Positions 44,845-53,191 of a DNA stretch of 64,000 nucleotides are shown in pieces (position 1 is the first letter of the stretch; every line of letters begins with the position of its first letter). Location of the stretch: contig NZ_VDMA02000001.1 of NCBI RefSeq assembly GCF_006334915.2, forward strand, positions 620,001 to 684,000, written 5' to 3'. The stretch comes from Microbispora catharanthi (GTDB lineage Bacteria; Actinomycetota; Actinomycetes; Streptosporangiales; Streptosporangiaceae). The position numbers and the translations under genes are program-made. The notes beneath the pieces are model-generated. The model searched no databases. It saw only the letters and a program-made list of their open reading frames with translations, and was not told where the DNA came from.

Positions 44845-46866
44845 GTGGGCATCGCGTTCGGAGTGCTGGGGCCGGTGACGGCCTGGGACGGCACCGGCGG
44901 CGCGATCGCCCTGAAGGGGCCGCGGCACCGCGCGGTGCTGGCCCGGCTGATCGTCGCCCGCGGCCGCGTCGTCCCGGTCACCCGCCTGATCGACGACCTG
45001 TGGGACGAACCGCCGGCGGGCGCGGTCGGGGCCGTGCGGACGTTCGTCGCGGCGCTGCGCCGCGCCCTGGAACCCGACCGGCCGCCCCGCACCCCCGCAC
45101 GGCTGCTGGTCACCGAGGGACCGGGGTACGCGCTGCGGGCCGGCGCCGACACGGTGGACGCCTGGCGCTTCGAACACGCGGTGGCCGCCGCCGCGGATCT
45201 GTCCCCCGAAGACGGGCTCGGACGGCTGGAGGAGGCGCTGGGGTGGTGGCGCGGCCCCGCCTACGCGGAGTTCGCCGACCAGGACTGGGCCCGCGCCGAG
45301 CGCTCCCGCCTGGCCGAGCTCCGGCTGCACGCGGTCGAGCGTCACGCGGAGATGCGGCTGGCCCTGGGACGGGCGGCCGAGGCGGTGCCCGACCTGGACG
45401 CGCACGCGGCCGGGCACCCCTGGCGGGAGGAGGCCTGGCGGCTGCTCGCGCTCGCGCTGTACCGCAGCGGGCGGCAGGGCGACGCGCTCGCCGTGCTGCG
45501 CCGGGCGCGGGCACTGCTGGTGGACGAGCTGGGAGTGGACCCGGGCCCGGGGCTGCGCCGCCTGGAGACCGACATCCTGCGCCAGGCCGATCATCTCGAC
45601 TCCTCGGTGCGCGGCGCGGCCGACCGGGTGTGGGCCGAGGCGACCGCCGCCTACGACCGCGCGGTCGCCTCCGGGGCGCGGGCCCGCCTTGAGACGACGG
45701 CAGGACTGCTGCGCGATCTCGCCGTGACCGGGGGCGGCGGCCTGCGGGCGGCGCGCGAGCACCGCGTGGCCGCCGTCGAGGCGGCCGAGGAACTCGGCGA
45801 CGCGGAGCTGACCGCCAGGGTGATCGGCGCCTTCGACGTCCCGGCCATCTGGACCCGGTCCGACGACCCCGGGCAGGCGGCGCGCATCGTGGCGGCGGCC
45901 GGGCGCACGCTGGCCGCGCTGGTCCCCGGTCACGCGGCCGCCGGTCACGAGGCGGCCCGGGCCCGCCTGCTGGCCACGATCGCGCTGGAGTCGCGCGGCG
46001 ACCGCTCCGGCCAGGGGCCGCGGGCGGCGCGGCAGGCCGAGGAGATCGCCCGCCGACTGAACGACCCCGCGCTGCTGGCGTTCGCATTGAGCGGCCTGTT
46101 CATGCAGACCTTCGATCGAACGGGCCTGGCCGCCCGCCGCGACGAGATCGGCGCCGAACTGGTGGAGCTGTCCGCCCGGCAGGGCCTGGTCACCTTCGAG
46201 GTGCTCGGGCATCTCATCCGGATGCAGGCCAGGTCGGCGCTCGCGGACTTCACGACCGCCGACGCCCACGCCGCCGAGGCCGAGCGCCTGGCCGTACGGC
46301 ACGAGCGGCCCCTGGTGGGGGTGTTCACCGCGTGGTATCGGGCGCTGCGCCTGGACGCGACCGGCCGGGCGACGGCGGAGGAGGCCGAGGCCGCCTACCG
46401 GGAGGCCGCCGCCCGGCTGGACGGCGCCGGCATGCCCGGCATGGAGCGCGGCCTGCTGCCGCTCGCGTTGCTGTGCCTGCGCCTGCGGCACGGGCAGCCC
46501 CCGCCCGACGTCGAACATGCCGATTGGGGGCCGTACGCGCCGTGGGCCCGGCCTCTGGTTCTGCTGGCGCGCGACCGCCGCGCCGAGGCGGCCGCAGCGC
46601 TGCGCGCCCTGCCCGAGCCGCCGCACGACCTGCTGACGGAGGCCCTGTGGTGCCTCGCCGCCCGGGCGGCCCGCACACTCGGGGACCGCACGACGATGGA
46701 ACGCGCCCACGCCGCGCTGCTGCCCGCCGCGGGCGAGCTGGCCGGGGCGGGCAGCGGCGTGCTGACGCTCGGCCCGGTGGCCGCGCACCTGGACGACCTC
46801 GCCGCCGCTCTCGGCCCTTCGTCAGGCAGGGTTACCCCATCGGCGTTCTTCTCCAAGAACACGTAG
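44845..46866 (+). CDS. SARP/AfsR-type regulator with BTAD and helical C-terminal domain
   Basis: The product is 673 residues from GTG 44845 (GGAAAGGGGG upstream). The N-terminal OmpR-like winged helix is FGVLGPVTAWDGTGGAIALKGPRHRAVLARLIVARGRVVPVTRLIDDLWDEPPAGAVGAVRTFVAALRRAL. BTAD follows (residues 90-250: AWRFEHAVAAAADL...LLALALYRSGRQGDALAVLRRARALLVDELGVDPGPGLRRLETDIL). The C-terminal 400 residues are Ala-rich helical repeats without a P-loop, so it lacks the NB-ARC of full AfsR. SARPs activate secondary-metabolite genes; no cluster is visible here. The divergent hydrolase is a possible target. Confidence 0.9.
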   Translation: MGIAFGVLGPVTAWDGTGGAIALKGPRHRAVLARLIVARGRVVPVTRLIDDLWDEPPAGAVGAVRTFVAALRRALEPDRPPRTPARLLVTEGPGYALRAGADTVDAWRFEHAVAAAADLSPEDGLGRLEEALGWWRGPAYAEFADQDWARAERSRLAELRLHAVERHAEMRLALGRAAEAVPDLDAHAAGHPWREEAWRLLALALYRSGRQGDALAVLRRARALLVDELGVDPGPGLRRLETDILRQADHLDSSVRGAADRVWAEATAAYDRAVASGARARLETTAGLLRDLAVTGGGGLRAAREHRVAAVEAAEELGDAELTARVIGAFDVPAIWTRSDDPGQAARIVAAAGRTLAALVPGHAAAGHEAARARLLATIALESRGDRSGQGPRAARQAEEIARRLNDPALLAFALSGLFMQTFDRTGLAARRDEIGAELVELSARQGLVTFEVLGHLIRMQARSALADFTTADAHAAEAERLAVRHERPLVGVFTAWYRALRLDATGRATAEEAEAAYREAAARLDGAGMPGMERGLLPLALLCLRLRHGQPPPDVEHADWGPYAPWARPLVLLARDRRAEAAAALRALPEPPHDLLTEALWCLAARAARTLGDRTTMERAHAALLPAAGELAGAGSGVLTLGPVAAHLDDLAAALGPSSGRVTPSAFFSKNT

Positions 46867-46885
46867 CCGGCAGAGACGAGGACAC

Positions 46886-47260
46886 GTGGCATCACGCGCG
46901 AGCCGCTTGCGCATTCGGCCGCTGGCCGGGGCGGTGGTCCTGGTGACCTTCGCCCTGGCCGCGTGCCAGCCCTACCGGGACGAGATCTTCCTGATCGTCA
47001 ATGAAACTGGCGAGAACGTTGTGGTCACCTGGGACGGCGGCGTGTACGCCAGCCTTCCTCCCGGCCGATCCACCGAAACCATTCCGCTGCCAAACCACTG
47101 CCGGGTCACTCCCCTGCCCGACGACCGGTTCACGGCGACGACGGAGACCGGGAAGCGCTACACCTACGGGCGGCCCATGTGCCCAGGAGAGACCTGGCAC
47201 ATCCGCGAGAAGACCCCGGGCTCGCCGCCCGCCTCGGCCGGCGACAGGAGGACACCCTAG
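46886..47260 (+). CDS. Small lipoprotein
   Basis: The product is 124 residues. The basic N terminus is followed by GAVVLVTFALAACQPYRDE, a lipobox (LAAC, Cys about 27). The mature part, about 97 residues, looks like a single beta-rich domain (FLIVNETGENVVVTWDGGVYASLPPGRS) with two cysteines (NHCRV and PMCPGE) that may pair. I do not recognise a named family. GTG 46886 follows the SARP stop by 19 bp, so the two may be co-transcribed. Confidence 0.75.
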   Translation: MASRASRLRIRPLAGAVVLVTFALAACQPYRDEIFLIVNETGENVVVTWDGGVYASLPPGRSTETIPLPNHCRVTPLPDDRFTATTETGKRYTYGRPMCPGETWHIREKTPGSPPASAGDRRTP

Positions 47261-47277
47261 CCGCCGGTAAGGAGTCT

Positions 47278-48210
47278 CTATCCGCCCCCTCGGCGGGGGC
47301 GCGGGCGGCGGGCGACGGCCCGGCCCGCCGCGGCGGCCGGGCGGGCCGCCGGGCCCGACCAGTGCGCCGGACGGGTGAGGGCCGGGGGCAGTTTCGTGGC
47401 GTCGTCTCCCCTGGCCGCGTTCACCTGGGCCTGGGTGAGGAAGACGCTCCCCGTGAGGTCGGCGCCGCCGAGGTCGGCCCCGCGCAGGTCCGCCCCGATG
47501 AGGTCCGCGCCGCGCAGGTCGGCCTCGCGCAGGTCCGCGCCGATGAGGTAGGCGCCCCTCAGGTTGGCTCCGCGCAGGTCGGCCTTCCTGAGCCGGGCGC
47601 CGATGAGGTCGGCTCCTCTGCGGTCGGCGGCACGGCCCCCGGTCGACGCCCGCACCAGATCGCTCGTCCGCAGCAGCAGCACGTTGACCTTCTCGCGGTG
47701 GGCGGCGACGTCCACGCCCAGCAGGTCGTCGGGAGTGCCCATGGTCAGGCGTTCGGTCTCCTCGAACGCGCCGCGCAGCTCGGCGTGGATCGGGCGGGTC
47801 ACCGGCAGGGACATCGCCTCGTCCAGGTACCACAGCAGCTCGTGCAGATGCCGTACGACGGGGAAGACCTCGAACATCCGCGCCGCGGTCCGCGGATCGT
47901 CCCGCCAGCTGCGCCCGAAGGTGACCTGCGAGACCTTCTGCCCCGCGCCGAAGCAGTCGTAGACGGTGCAGCCGGGAAAGCCGCTGTCCCGCAGACGCGA
48001 ATGGATGCCGCAGCGGAAGTCGTCCCGCAGGTTGGGGCACGGCCGCCCGGCGTCCTTGCTGATCGCGAAGTCGGCCGAGGCGGCGAAGGGCAGCGCGACG
48101 CAGCACAGCCCGAAGCAGTTCGCGCAGTCGGCCCGCAGGTCGGTCCGTCCGCCGCCGGAGTCGGCCGGGGCCTTTCCGCGGGTGTCCCCGCGGTCGTGCG
48201 TGTCGGGCAA
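47278..48210 (-). CDS. Cysteine-cluster (YkgJ-like)/pentapeptide-repeat protein
   Basis: The product is 310 residues from TTG 48210. Residues 28-85 hold a Cys array, CANCFGLCC then RPCPNL, FRCGIH, GCTVY and DCFGAGQ, resembling the YkgJ (CxxCxxxCC) putative metal-binding domain. A helical segment (90-180) leads to about 15 pentapeptide repeats of the A(D/N)LxG type (ADLIGARLRKADLRGANLRG, then AYLIGADLREADLRG), which fold into a right-handed quadrilateral helix. The C terminus is basic and Pro/Ala-rich. The repeat part could mimic DNA or act as a scaffold; the function is not established. Confidence 0.85.
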   Translation of the reverse strand: MPDTHDRGDTRGKAPADSGGGRTDLRADCANCFGLCCVALPFAASADFAISKDAGRPCPNLRDDFRCGIHSRLRDSGFPGCTVYDCFGAGQKVSQVTFGRSWRDDPRTAARMFEVFPVVRHLHELLWYLDEAMSLPVTRPIHAELRGAFEETERLTMGTPDDLLGVDVAAHREKVNVLLLRTSDLVRASTGGRAADRRGADLIGARLRKADLRGANLRGAYLIGADLREADLRGADLIGADLRGADLGGADLTGSVFLTQAQVNAARGDDATKLPPALTRPAHWSGPAARPAAAAGRAVARRPRPRRGGG

Positions 48211-48353
48211 CGTGCCTGATCTCCTCGTGTTCCATGGGCGCGCGGCCGCTCGCCGTCCCGGCGCCCAGCTAGAACGTATCCCACCGAACGAGCGCCCGGC
48301 GCCCGGCTTCCGCCGGGAGGTGGCGGCTCACGCGTGCGAGCTCCCGTCCCGGA

Positions 48354-48950
48354 TCAGTCCTCAGCGGAAGCGGTGAGGCGGCGAACCATCCGGACCAGCC
48401 CGGCGCGCCGCGCAGCCGGGCTGTCGCCTTCGGCGCCGGCCATGATCATGCGTACGACCTGGGGAGCGGTGAACCACCAGGTCGCCAGCGCGTACACCGC
48501 GTAGACCAGGTGTGCGGGCTCGACCTCGGCCGTGAGGAGGCCGTTCTCACGCGCGGCGGCGAAGGCGGCGACCTTGTCGGCGTAGTGGGCGGCCCGCTCG
48601 TCCTCGGCGGCCACCCCCGTCCGGCCGTCCTCCAGCCCCTCCCAGGCGAGCAGGCGCAGGAAGTGGGGATGGGCGCAGTGGTAGTCGAACACGCGCCCGG
48701 CGTACTCGCCCAGGTCGGCCATCTGCTCGGCGGTGAGCGGGACGGCGCCCGCGACCCTGGCCAGCTCGGCCTCCAGGACGGCGGTGAACAGCTGCCGCTT
48801 CCCGCCGAAGTACTGGTAGATGCGCTCCTTGTTCACCCCCGCACGCGTGGCGACGCGGTCCACCCGCGCGCCCTGCGGTCCGTGCTCGGCGAACTCCTCG
48901 ACCGCCGCCTCCAGCAGCAGCCGTTTCGTCCTGGCGGTGTCCCATGCCAT
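48354..48950 (-). CDS. TetR-family regulator
   Basis: The product is 198 residues from ATG 48950. The helix-turn-helix is KRLLLEAAVEEFAEHGPQGARVDRVATRAGVNKERIYQYFGGKRQLF. The C-terminal ligand and dimer domain is TetR_C_17-like (VFDYHCAHPHFLRLLAWEGLED). The divergent NTF2-family gene starts 130 bp away. Two copies of a 20-bp inverted repeat in the gap are its likely operators. Confidence 0.93.
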   Translation of the reverse strand: MAWDTARTKRLLLEAAVEEFAEHGPQGARVDRVATRAGVNKERIYQYFGGKRQLFTAVLEAELARVAGAVPLTAEQMADLGEYAGRVFDYHCAHPHFLRLLAWEGLEDGRTGVAAEDERAAHYADKVAAFAAARENGLLTAEVEPAHLVYAVYALATWWFTAPQVVRMIMAGAEGDSPAARRAGLVRMVRRLTASAED

Positions 48951-48968
48951 GACGGGCAGCCTACACAA

Positions 48969-49029
48969 CTCCAACTCACCAGTTGGATTTATGTCGCACC
49001 CATGCCATACTCCAACCGATCAGTTGGAG
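48969..49029. promoter_or_regulatory. Twin TetR operators
   Basis: CTCCAACTCACCAGTTGGAT (48969-48988) and CTCCAACCGATCAGTTGGAG (49010-49029) are near-identical 20-mers with TCCAACT/AGTTGGA-type inverted arms, centres 41 bp apart (about four helical turns). The pair lies between the divergent TetR and NTF2-like genes. Confidence 0.65.
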
Positions 49030-49079
49030 ATTTGCCGGCCGGCCTCGCTCCACACCGCCACGACAGATCGGAAAACGGC

Positions 49080-49487
49080 ATGACCGCCACACCCCCGACC
49101 ACCCGCGAGGTCGTCGACGCCTTCTTCGCCCGCTTCGCCGCCGGTGACATGCCGGGGCTGCTCGACCTGTTCGCCGACCGGGTGGACTTCCTCGTCCCGG
49201 GCGACCCGGAGGTGCCCTGGACGGGGGCCCGATCCGGCAGGGACGAGATCGCCGAGTTCTTCACGCTGCTGGGCACCGAGCTCACCCCCGAGGAGTTCAC
49301 GATCGACACCACCCTCGTCGAGGGCGGGCACGCGGTGACGACCGGCCGCAGCCGCTTCCGCGTGCTGTCGACCGGCAGGTCGTTCCTCAACGAGTTCGCC
49401 CTGCACTTCACCGTCGCCGACGGCAAGATCACCGGTTATCGCATGCATGAGGACAGCCACGCGATCAGCGCGGCGTACGCGGCCTGA
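49080..49487 (+). CDS. SnoaL/NTF2-like protein
   Basis: The 135-residue single-domain protein has the NTF2-like cone fold: VVDAFFARFAAGDMPGLLDLFADRVDFLVPGDPEVPWTGARSGRDEIAEFFTLLG and FALHFTVADGKITGYRMHEDSHAISAAY. Members are polyketide cyclases, isomerases or unassigned. It is divergent from, and probably repressed by, the TetR protein whose twin operators precede it. Confidence 0.9.
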   Translation: MTATPPTTREVVDAFFARFAAGDMPGLLDLFADRVDFLVPGDPEVPWTGARSGRDEIAEFFTLLGTELTPEEFTIDTTLVEGGHAVTTGRSRFRVLSTGRSFLNEFALHFTVADGKITGYRMHEDSHAISAAYAA

Positions 49488-49585
49488 CCCGTCCCGGATT
49501 GGCCGGTCCGGCCGCGGGCATCACCTGGCATTCCCCGTCCGGCGGCCGGCCCGTGACGCGGCCGGCCGCCGGACGGGGACACCGG

Positions 49586-49898
49586 TCACACGGCCGGGCG
49601 GCCGCCGTCCACGTGAAGGGTCGTCCCATGGATGAAGCTCGCCCGCGGCGAGGCCAGGAACACGACGGCCTCGGCGATCTCCTCCGGGCTCGCGGGGCGT
49701 CCGGCGGGCCCGGCCAGCGAGCTCGCCGGCCCGCAGCGCGGCCAGTTGCGCCGCCGTGGACAGATGGCGAGCCTGCACGCGGGTGCCGGGATGGGCCATC
49801 GCGAGCTGCTCCAGCGCCGGTCCGAGCAGGTCGGACGGCAGCTCAAGGGGAATCCCCACCCGCGGGGCCTCACCGTCCCCGCTCGTGTACGCGGCCAT
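49586..49898 (-). pseudogene. LysR fragment fused by deletion to an SDR 3' end
   Basis: From 49898 to about 49719 one frame reads the start of a LysR substrate-binding domain: APRVGIPLELPSDLLGPALE, then QLAMAHPGTRVQARHLST and AAQLAALRAGEL. At about 49718 homology jumps to another frame, which reads the last 43 residues of a short-chain dehydrogenase (LAGPAGRPASPEEIAEAVVF, then LASPRASFIHGTTLHVDGG) to a stop at 49586. The LysR helix-turn-helix, the rest of its effector domain and most of the SDR (cofactor loop, YxxxK) are missing. A deletion joined two same-strand genes, out of frame. Confidence 0.8.
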
Positions 49899-49955
49899 CG
49901 TCCGCGGTCGTGCCGGACGAGTACGGCGCGCGCTCTGACGCCAGGGCCGGGCGGA

Positions 49956-50929
49956 TCACGTGCGGCGGCCCGGCGAGAGCGGCATCCGCAGGACGAAGCA
50001 CGCTCCGCCCCATACGGACTCCTCGACGTGGAGGCTGCTGTGATGCGCGGAGGCGATGCCGCGAGCGACGGCCAGGCCGAGGCCGGCGCCTCCCCTGTCC
50101 CGGCTGCGGGCGGCGTCCAACCGCACGAAACGGTGAAAGATCCGCTCGCGGTCGGCCAGGGGGATGCCCTCTCCGTCGTCGGCGACCGTCAGCTCGGCGC
50201 CGCCCCTCGTGCGGCGCAGGCCGATCCGTATCGTGCGGGCGGCGTGCCGCCGGGCGTTGTCGAGCAGGTTGCCGAGCATCCGGATGATCTGCTCGGGATC
50301 GCCGTCGACGATCACGCCGGGATCGAGCCGGAGGTGGATGTGGCGCCCGTCCACCTGCCGGGCGGCCTCCGCCCGGACCAGCGCCGCGAGGTTCACCCGC
50401 TCCACTCTCCGAGGCGCGGTCCCCAGCCGGGTCAGGAGGAGCAGGTCGGTGACGATGGCCTGCACCCGGTCCAGGTCATGCAACGTGTGGCAGAGGAGGT
50501 CGTCCAGATCGGTCTCGTCCGGATGCAGCTGCGCCTCCTCCAACCGCATGCGCAGCGCGGCGATGGGGGTGCACAGCTCGTGCGAGGCGTCCGAGGCGAA
50601 CTGCCGCTGCCGTTCCCGGGCGCGTTCGGCGCGATCGCCGGCCTCGCGCAGCCGTTCCAGCTCCTGTTGACGGCCCGGGCGAGCCGGGCGACCTCCTCAC
50701 CCCCGTCTGTCTCGGAGACCCCGGTGCTCACACCCGTGAGGTTGATGGCGTCCAGTTCGAGGCGGATGGACGCCACCGCTCGCAGCGACCCGTCCCCCGC
50801 TCGCCGCGCCTTCACGGCCGCCGGGACCCCGATCAGGAGGGCGTCGGCGACCCGCCCGGCGCGGATCCTCCGCAGGCTGCCGGCGAGTGCCCGTACGTGC
50901 CCGTTGCCACCGCGAAAGATCACTGTCAT
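49956..50929 (-). pseudogene. Sensor histidine kinase, frameshifted and lacking its N terminus
   Basis: HAMP-like sequence (VASIRLELDAINLTGVSTGV, EEVARLARAVN) in one frame breaks at about 50663-50667. Homology resumes in the next frame (ELERLREAGDRAERARERQR, QFASDASHELCTPIAAL), through N-box GNLLDNARRHAA to G-box GGAGLGLAVARGI. A single missing base (AACAGGAG for AACCAGGAG) would restore it. Upstream of HAMP there is no proper sensor or TM region, and the H-box reads HELCTP instead of HELRTP. No response regulator is adjacent. I count it as decaying. Confidence 0.75.
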
Positions 50930-51091
50930 GACCGCGCTCCTGCCCACCACTGGTCGTACTGTCGGGGAGTCGAGTTCGCGGCCCGCGGGCGCGGGCCGTC
51001 GAGCGCGGTGTCGCCCGGCGTGGTGTCGGCCTCCCCACACACCGGGGTGGTCGTGACCGCGCGGGCGGCCGTCAGGTGATCCCGGCGGAGG

Positions 51092-51111
51092 ACTGGACGA
51101 TTTCGTCCAGT
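51092..51111. promoter_or_regulatory. TetR operator, upstream copy
   Basis: ACTGGACGA (51092-51100), TT, TCGTCCAGT (51103-51111): a perfect 20-bp inverted repeat about 85 bp upstream of the TetR gene. The core TGGACGA-NN-TCGTCCA recurs at 51860-51875. Confidence 0.7.
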
Positions 51112-51194
51112 TTGTGGTGGTATGTCCTAAGTTGTCAAGGCTGTTCCTCCGGCATGGCTCCGGCGGGCTCCCACATCCGAAGATGGGTTGTCAC

Positions 51195-51851
51195 ATGGCC
51201 GTTCGAGGGCCGAGGAAGGATTCTCCGAGGCTCACCGCACGCGGCGCGGCCACTCGCGAGCGCATCGTCGCGACCGCCGCGGACCTCATGTTCCGGCAGG
51301 GGGTGACGGCGACGACCCTCGATCAGGTGGTGGACGCCTGCGGCATCAGCAAGTCGCAGCTCTATCACTACTTCCCGGACAAGGACGCACTGATCACCGA
51401 GGTGATCGCGATGCGGGAGCGCCGCATGGTCTCCTCCCAGAAGCCGCAGCTCGACCAGGTGCGCTCGATGCGGGATCTCGAGAGGTGGCGCGACTCGCTG
51501 GTGACGGGCCATCGGGAGCGCGACGTGCCCTACAGATGCCCCATCGGCTCCCTGGCCAACGAACTCTCCTGCTACGACGACGCCCGCCAGTCCCTGGCGG
51601 CCATCTTCAGCAGGTGGCAGGGATTGCTCGCGGACGGTCTCGTCCGGATGCGGGAGAGCGGCGAACTCGACCCCGGCGCGGACCCCGCGGAACTCGCCGT
51701 CGCCGTCATCGCCGCCCTGCAGGGCGGCTACCTGCTCGCCGAGACCATGCAGGACGAACAGCCCTTCCTGGTCGCCCTCGACATGGCACTGGACCACGTG
51801 AAAGCCCACGTCAGGACCCCTGTCGCCAATTTGACACAACCGGACACCTAA
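51195..51851 (+). CDS. TetR/AcrR-family regulator (LmrA/YxaF-type C terminus)
   Basis: The product is 218 residues from ATG 51195 (ATG 51183 also in frame). The helix-turn-helix is RERIVATAADLMFRQGVTATTLDQVVDACGISKSQLYHYFPDKDALITEVI. The C-terminal domain contains VPYRCPIGSLANELSCYDDARQSLAAIFSRWQ, the G/R-CPIGSLA-E signature of LmrA/YxaF-like repressors. Its gene is bracketed by two copies of the same operator, so it should repress itself and the histidine-kinase gene downstream. Confidence 0.93.
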   Translation: MAVRGPRKDSPRLTARGAATRERIVATAADLMFRQGVTATTLDQVVDACGISKSQLYHYFPDKDALITEVIAMRERRMVSSQKPQLDQVRSMRDLERWRDSLVTGHRERDVPYRCPIGSLANELSCYDDARQSLAAIFSRWQGLLADGLVRMRESGELDPGADPAELAVAVIAALQGGYLLAETMQDEQPFLVALDMALDHVKAHVRTPVANLTQPDT

Positions 51852-51859
51852 CCCCAAAG

Positions 51860-51875
51860 TGGACGAAATCGTCCA
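51860..51875. promoter_or_regulatory. TetR operator, downstream copy
   Basis: TGGACGA-AA-TCGTCCA (51860-51875) has the same half-sites and 2-bp spacer as the upstream copy. It begins 9 bp after the TetR stop and lies 41 bp before the histidine-kinase start. Confidence 0.7.
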
Positions 51876-51916
51876 ATTGCCCTTGGTGGTGGTCCACCGG
51901 GTGCGGCAGGAGAATG

Positions 51917-53191
51917 GTGAGACCGATGCCGTCTCTGCACTCGATGCAGGCGCGCTACACGACAGCGGCGACGATGTTGTTGCTCCTGCTCACGGTCCTG
52001 GGCGGCGTGAGCCTGGACCTGGCGATCCGATACAGGGTCCAGGACCAGGTGTTCTTCGACGCCGAGCAGGTCGCCGCCCAGTGGAGCGCGCAGGTGCGCG
52101 GCGGCGCGCTGCCGAGTCCTACCTCCGTATCCGGCATCGTCGACCTGGTCCAGTTGGTGGACGCGCGGGGCAGCGTCGTGGAGGCCAGCCCGGGCGCGAC
52201 GGGGCGGCCACGGCTGAGCACGTTCAGGCCCGCACCCGACGACCGGCTCCAGCGGCGCGTGGAGTGCCGCCCGGGCGAGCCGTGCGTCCTGCTCATGGCC
52301 AACCGGGTGTCGCCGGCCCCCGACGCTCCCGTCGTCTACGCCGGAACCGTCGAGCCGCCCCTTATCGCGTCACACCGCCTCGAATACCTCATCGCCGGGG
52401 CCGCACTCCTCATCGTCCTGCTGGGCGGCCGCCTGATGTGGTGGATCATCGGCCGGGCGCTGCGCCCGGCCGAGCAGCAGTGCAGGCTCGCCTCCGTCGC
52501 CTCCCACGAGCTCAGGACACCGATCGCCGGACTGCGGGTCCAACTGGAGGAAGCGCTGCTCCACCCCGATCACGTCGACCCCCGCGACACCATCCAGCGG
52601 GCGCTGTCGGCCACGGGCCGCCTGGAGGCGATCGTGCAGGACCTGTTGACGATGGCCAGGCTACGCGGGGGTCAGCCGGCGCCGCGCGAGCCGATCGATC
52701 TCGCCGCGCTCGTCTCCGAGGAGGCGGACGCCCACTCCGGCGGCACACCGGTGGAGATCCACACGACCGGAGACGTGTGGGTGCACGGCTCACGGATCCA
52801 ACTGATCCGGCTGGTGGGCAACCTGCTGAGCAACGCGCGACGCCACGCGGCGACCGGCGTCACGGTCTGCGTCGGATCCGCCGACGGCCAGGCGGTCCTC
52901 ACAGTGACCGACGACGGGAACGGCATCGCGGCCGCCGACCGTGAGCGGGTCTTCGAGCGATTCACCCGCCTGGACGAGGGGCGGCGCCGGGACGCCGGCG
53001 GCACCGGGCTGGGGCTTGCGATCTCCCGCGACATCGCCCACGCCCATCGCGGAACCCTGCGCATCGAGGACTCCCCCCGCGGAGCGCGGTTCGTCCTCCG
53101 ACTGCCGCTCCTCGACCGCAACGCGATCGGCGGGCGGCATCTCGTCCGCACCGAGCGGACGACCGCAAGACAGACCGCTGACGACCGGTGA
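51917..53191 (+). CDS. Sensor histidine kinase lacking HAMP
   Basis: The product is 424 residues from GTG 51917 (AGGAG four bases upstream). TM1 is at about residues 20-37, the extracytoplasmic domain runs to about 155 (with ECRPGEPCVLLM, a possible disulfide) and TM2 is about 157-178. Directly after WWIIGRALRP the sequence reads AEQQCRLASVASHELRTP, so the roughly 60-residue HAMP and coiled linker usual at this point are gone. H-box, N-box (LVGNLLSNARRHAA), and G-boxes (VTDDGNGI, GGTGLGLAIS) are intact. The open frame upstream belongs to TetR antisense. No response regulator is adjacent. Confidence 0.88.
   Translation: MRPMPSLHSMQARYTTAATMLLLLLTVLGGVSLDLAIRYRVQDQVFFDAEQVAAQWSAQVRGGALPSPTSVSGIVDLVQLVDARGSVVEASPGATGRPRLSTFRPAPDDRLQRRVECRPGEPCVLLMANRVSPAPDAPVVYAGTVEPPLIASHRLEYLIAGAALLIVLLGGRLMWWIIGRALRPAEQQCRLASVASHELRTPIAGLRVQLEEALLHPDHVDPRDTIQRALSATGRLEAIVQDLLTMARLRGGQPAPREPIDLAALVSEEADAHSGGTPVEIHTTGDVWVHGSRIQLIRLVGNLLSNARRHAATGVTVCVGSADGQAVLTVTDDGNGIAAADRERVFERFTRLDEGRRRDAGGTGLGLAISRDIAHAHRGTLRIEDSPRGARFVLRLPLLDRNAIGGRHLVRTERTTARQTADDR

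Noticed and set aside
44785..46788. 667-codon minus-strand frame opposite the SARP regulator
   Set aside because: Antisense shadow; the plus strand carries winged-helix and BTAD motifs.
51188..51916. N-terminal extension of the HAMP-less kinase frame back over the TetR gene
   Set aside because: The extension is Arg/Gly-rich out-of-frame TetR sequence; kinase homology and a ribosome site begin at about 51917.
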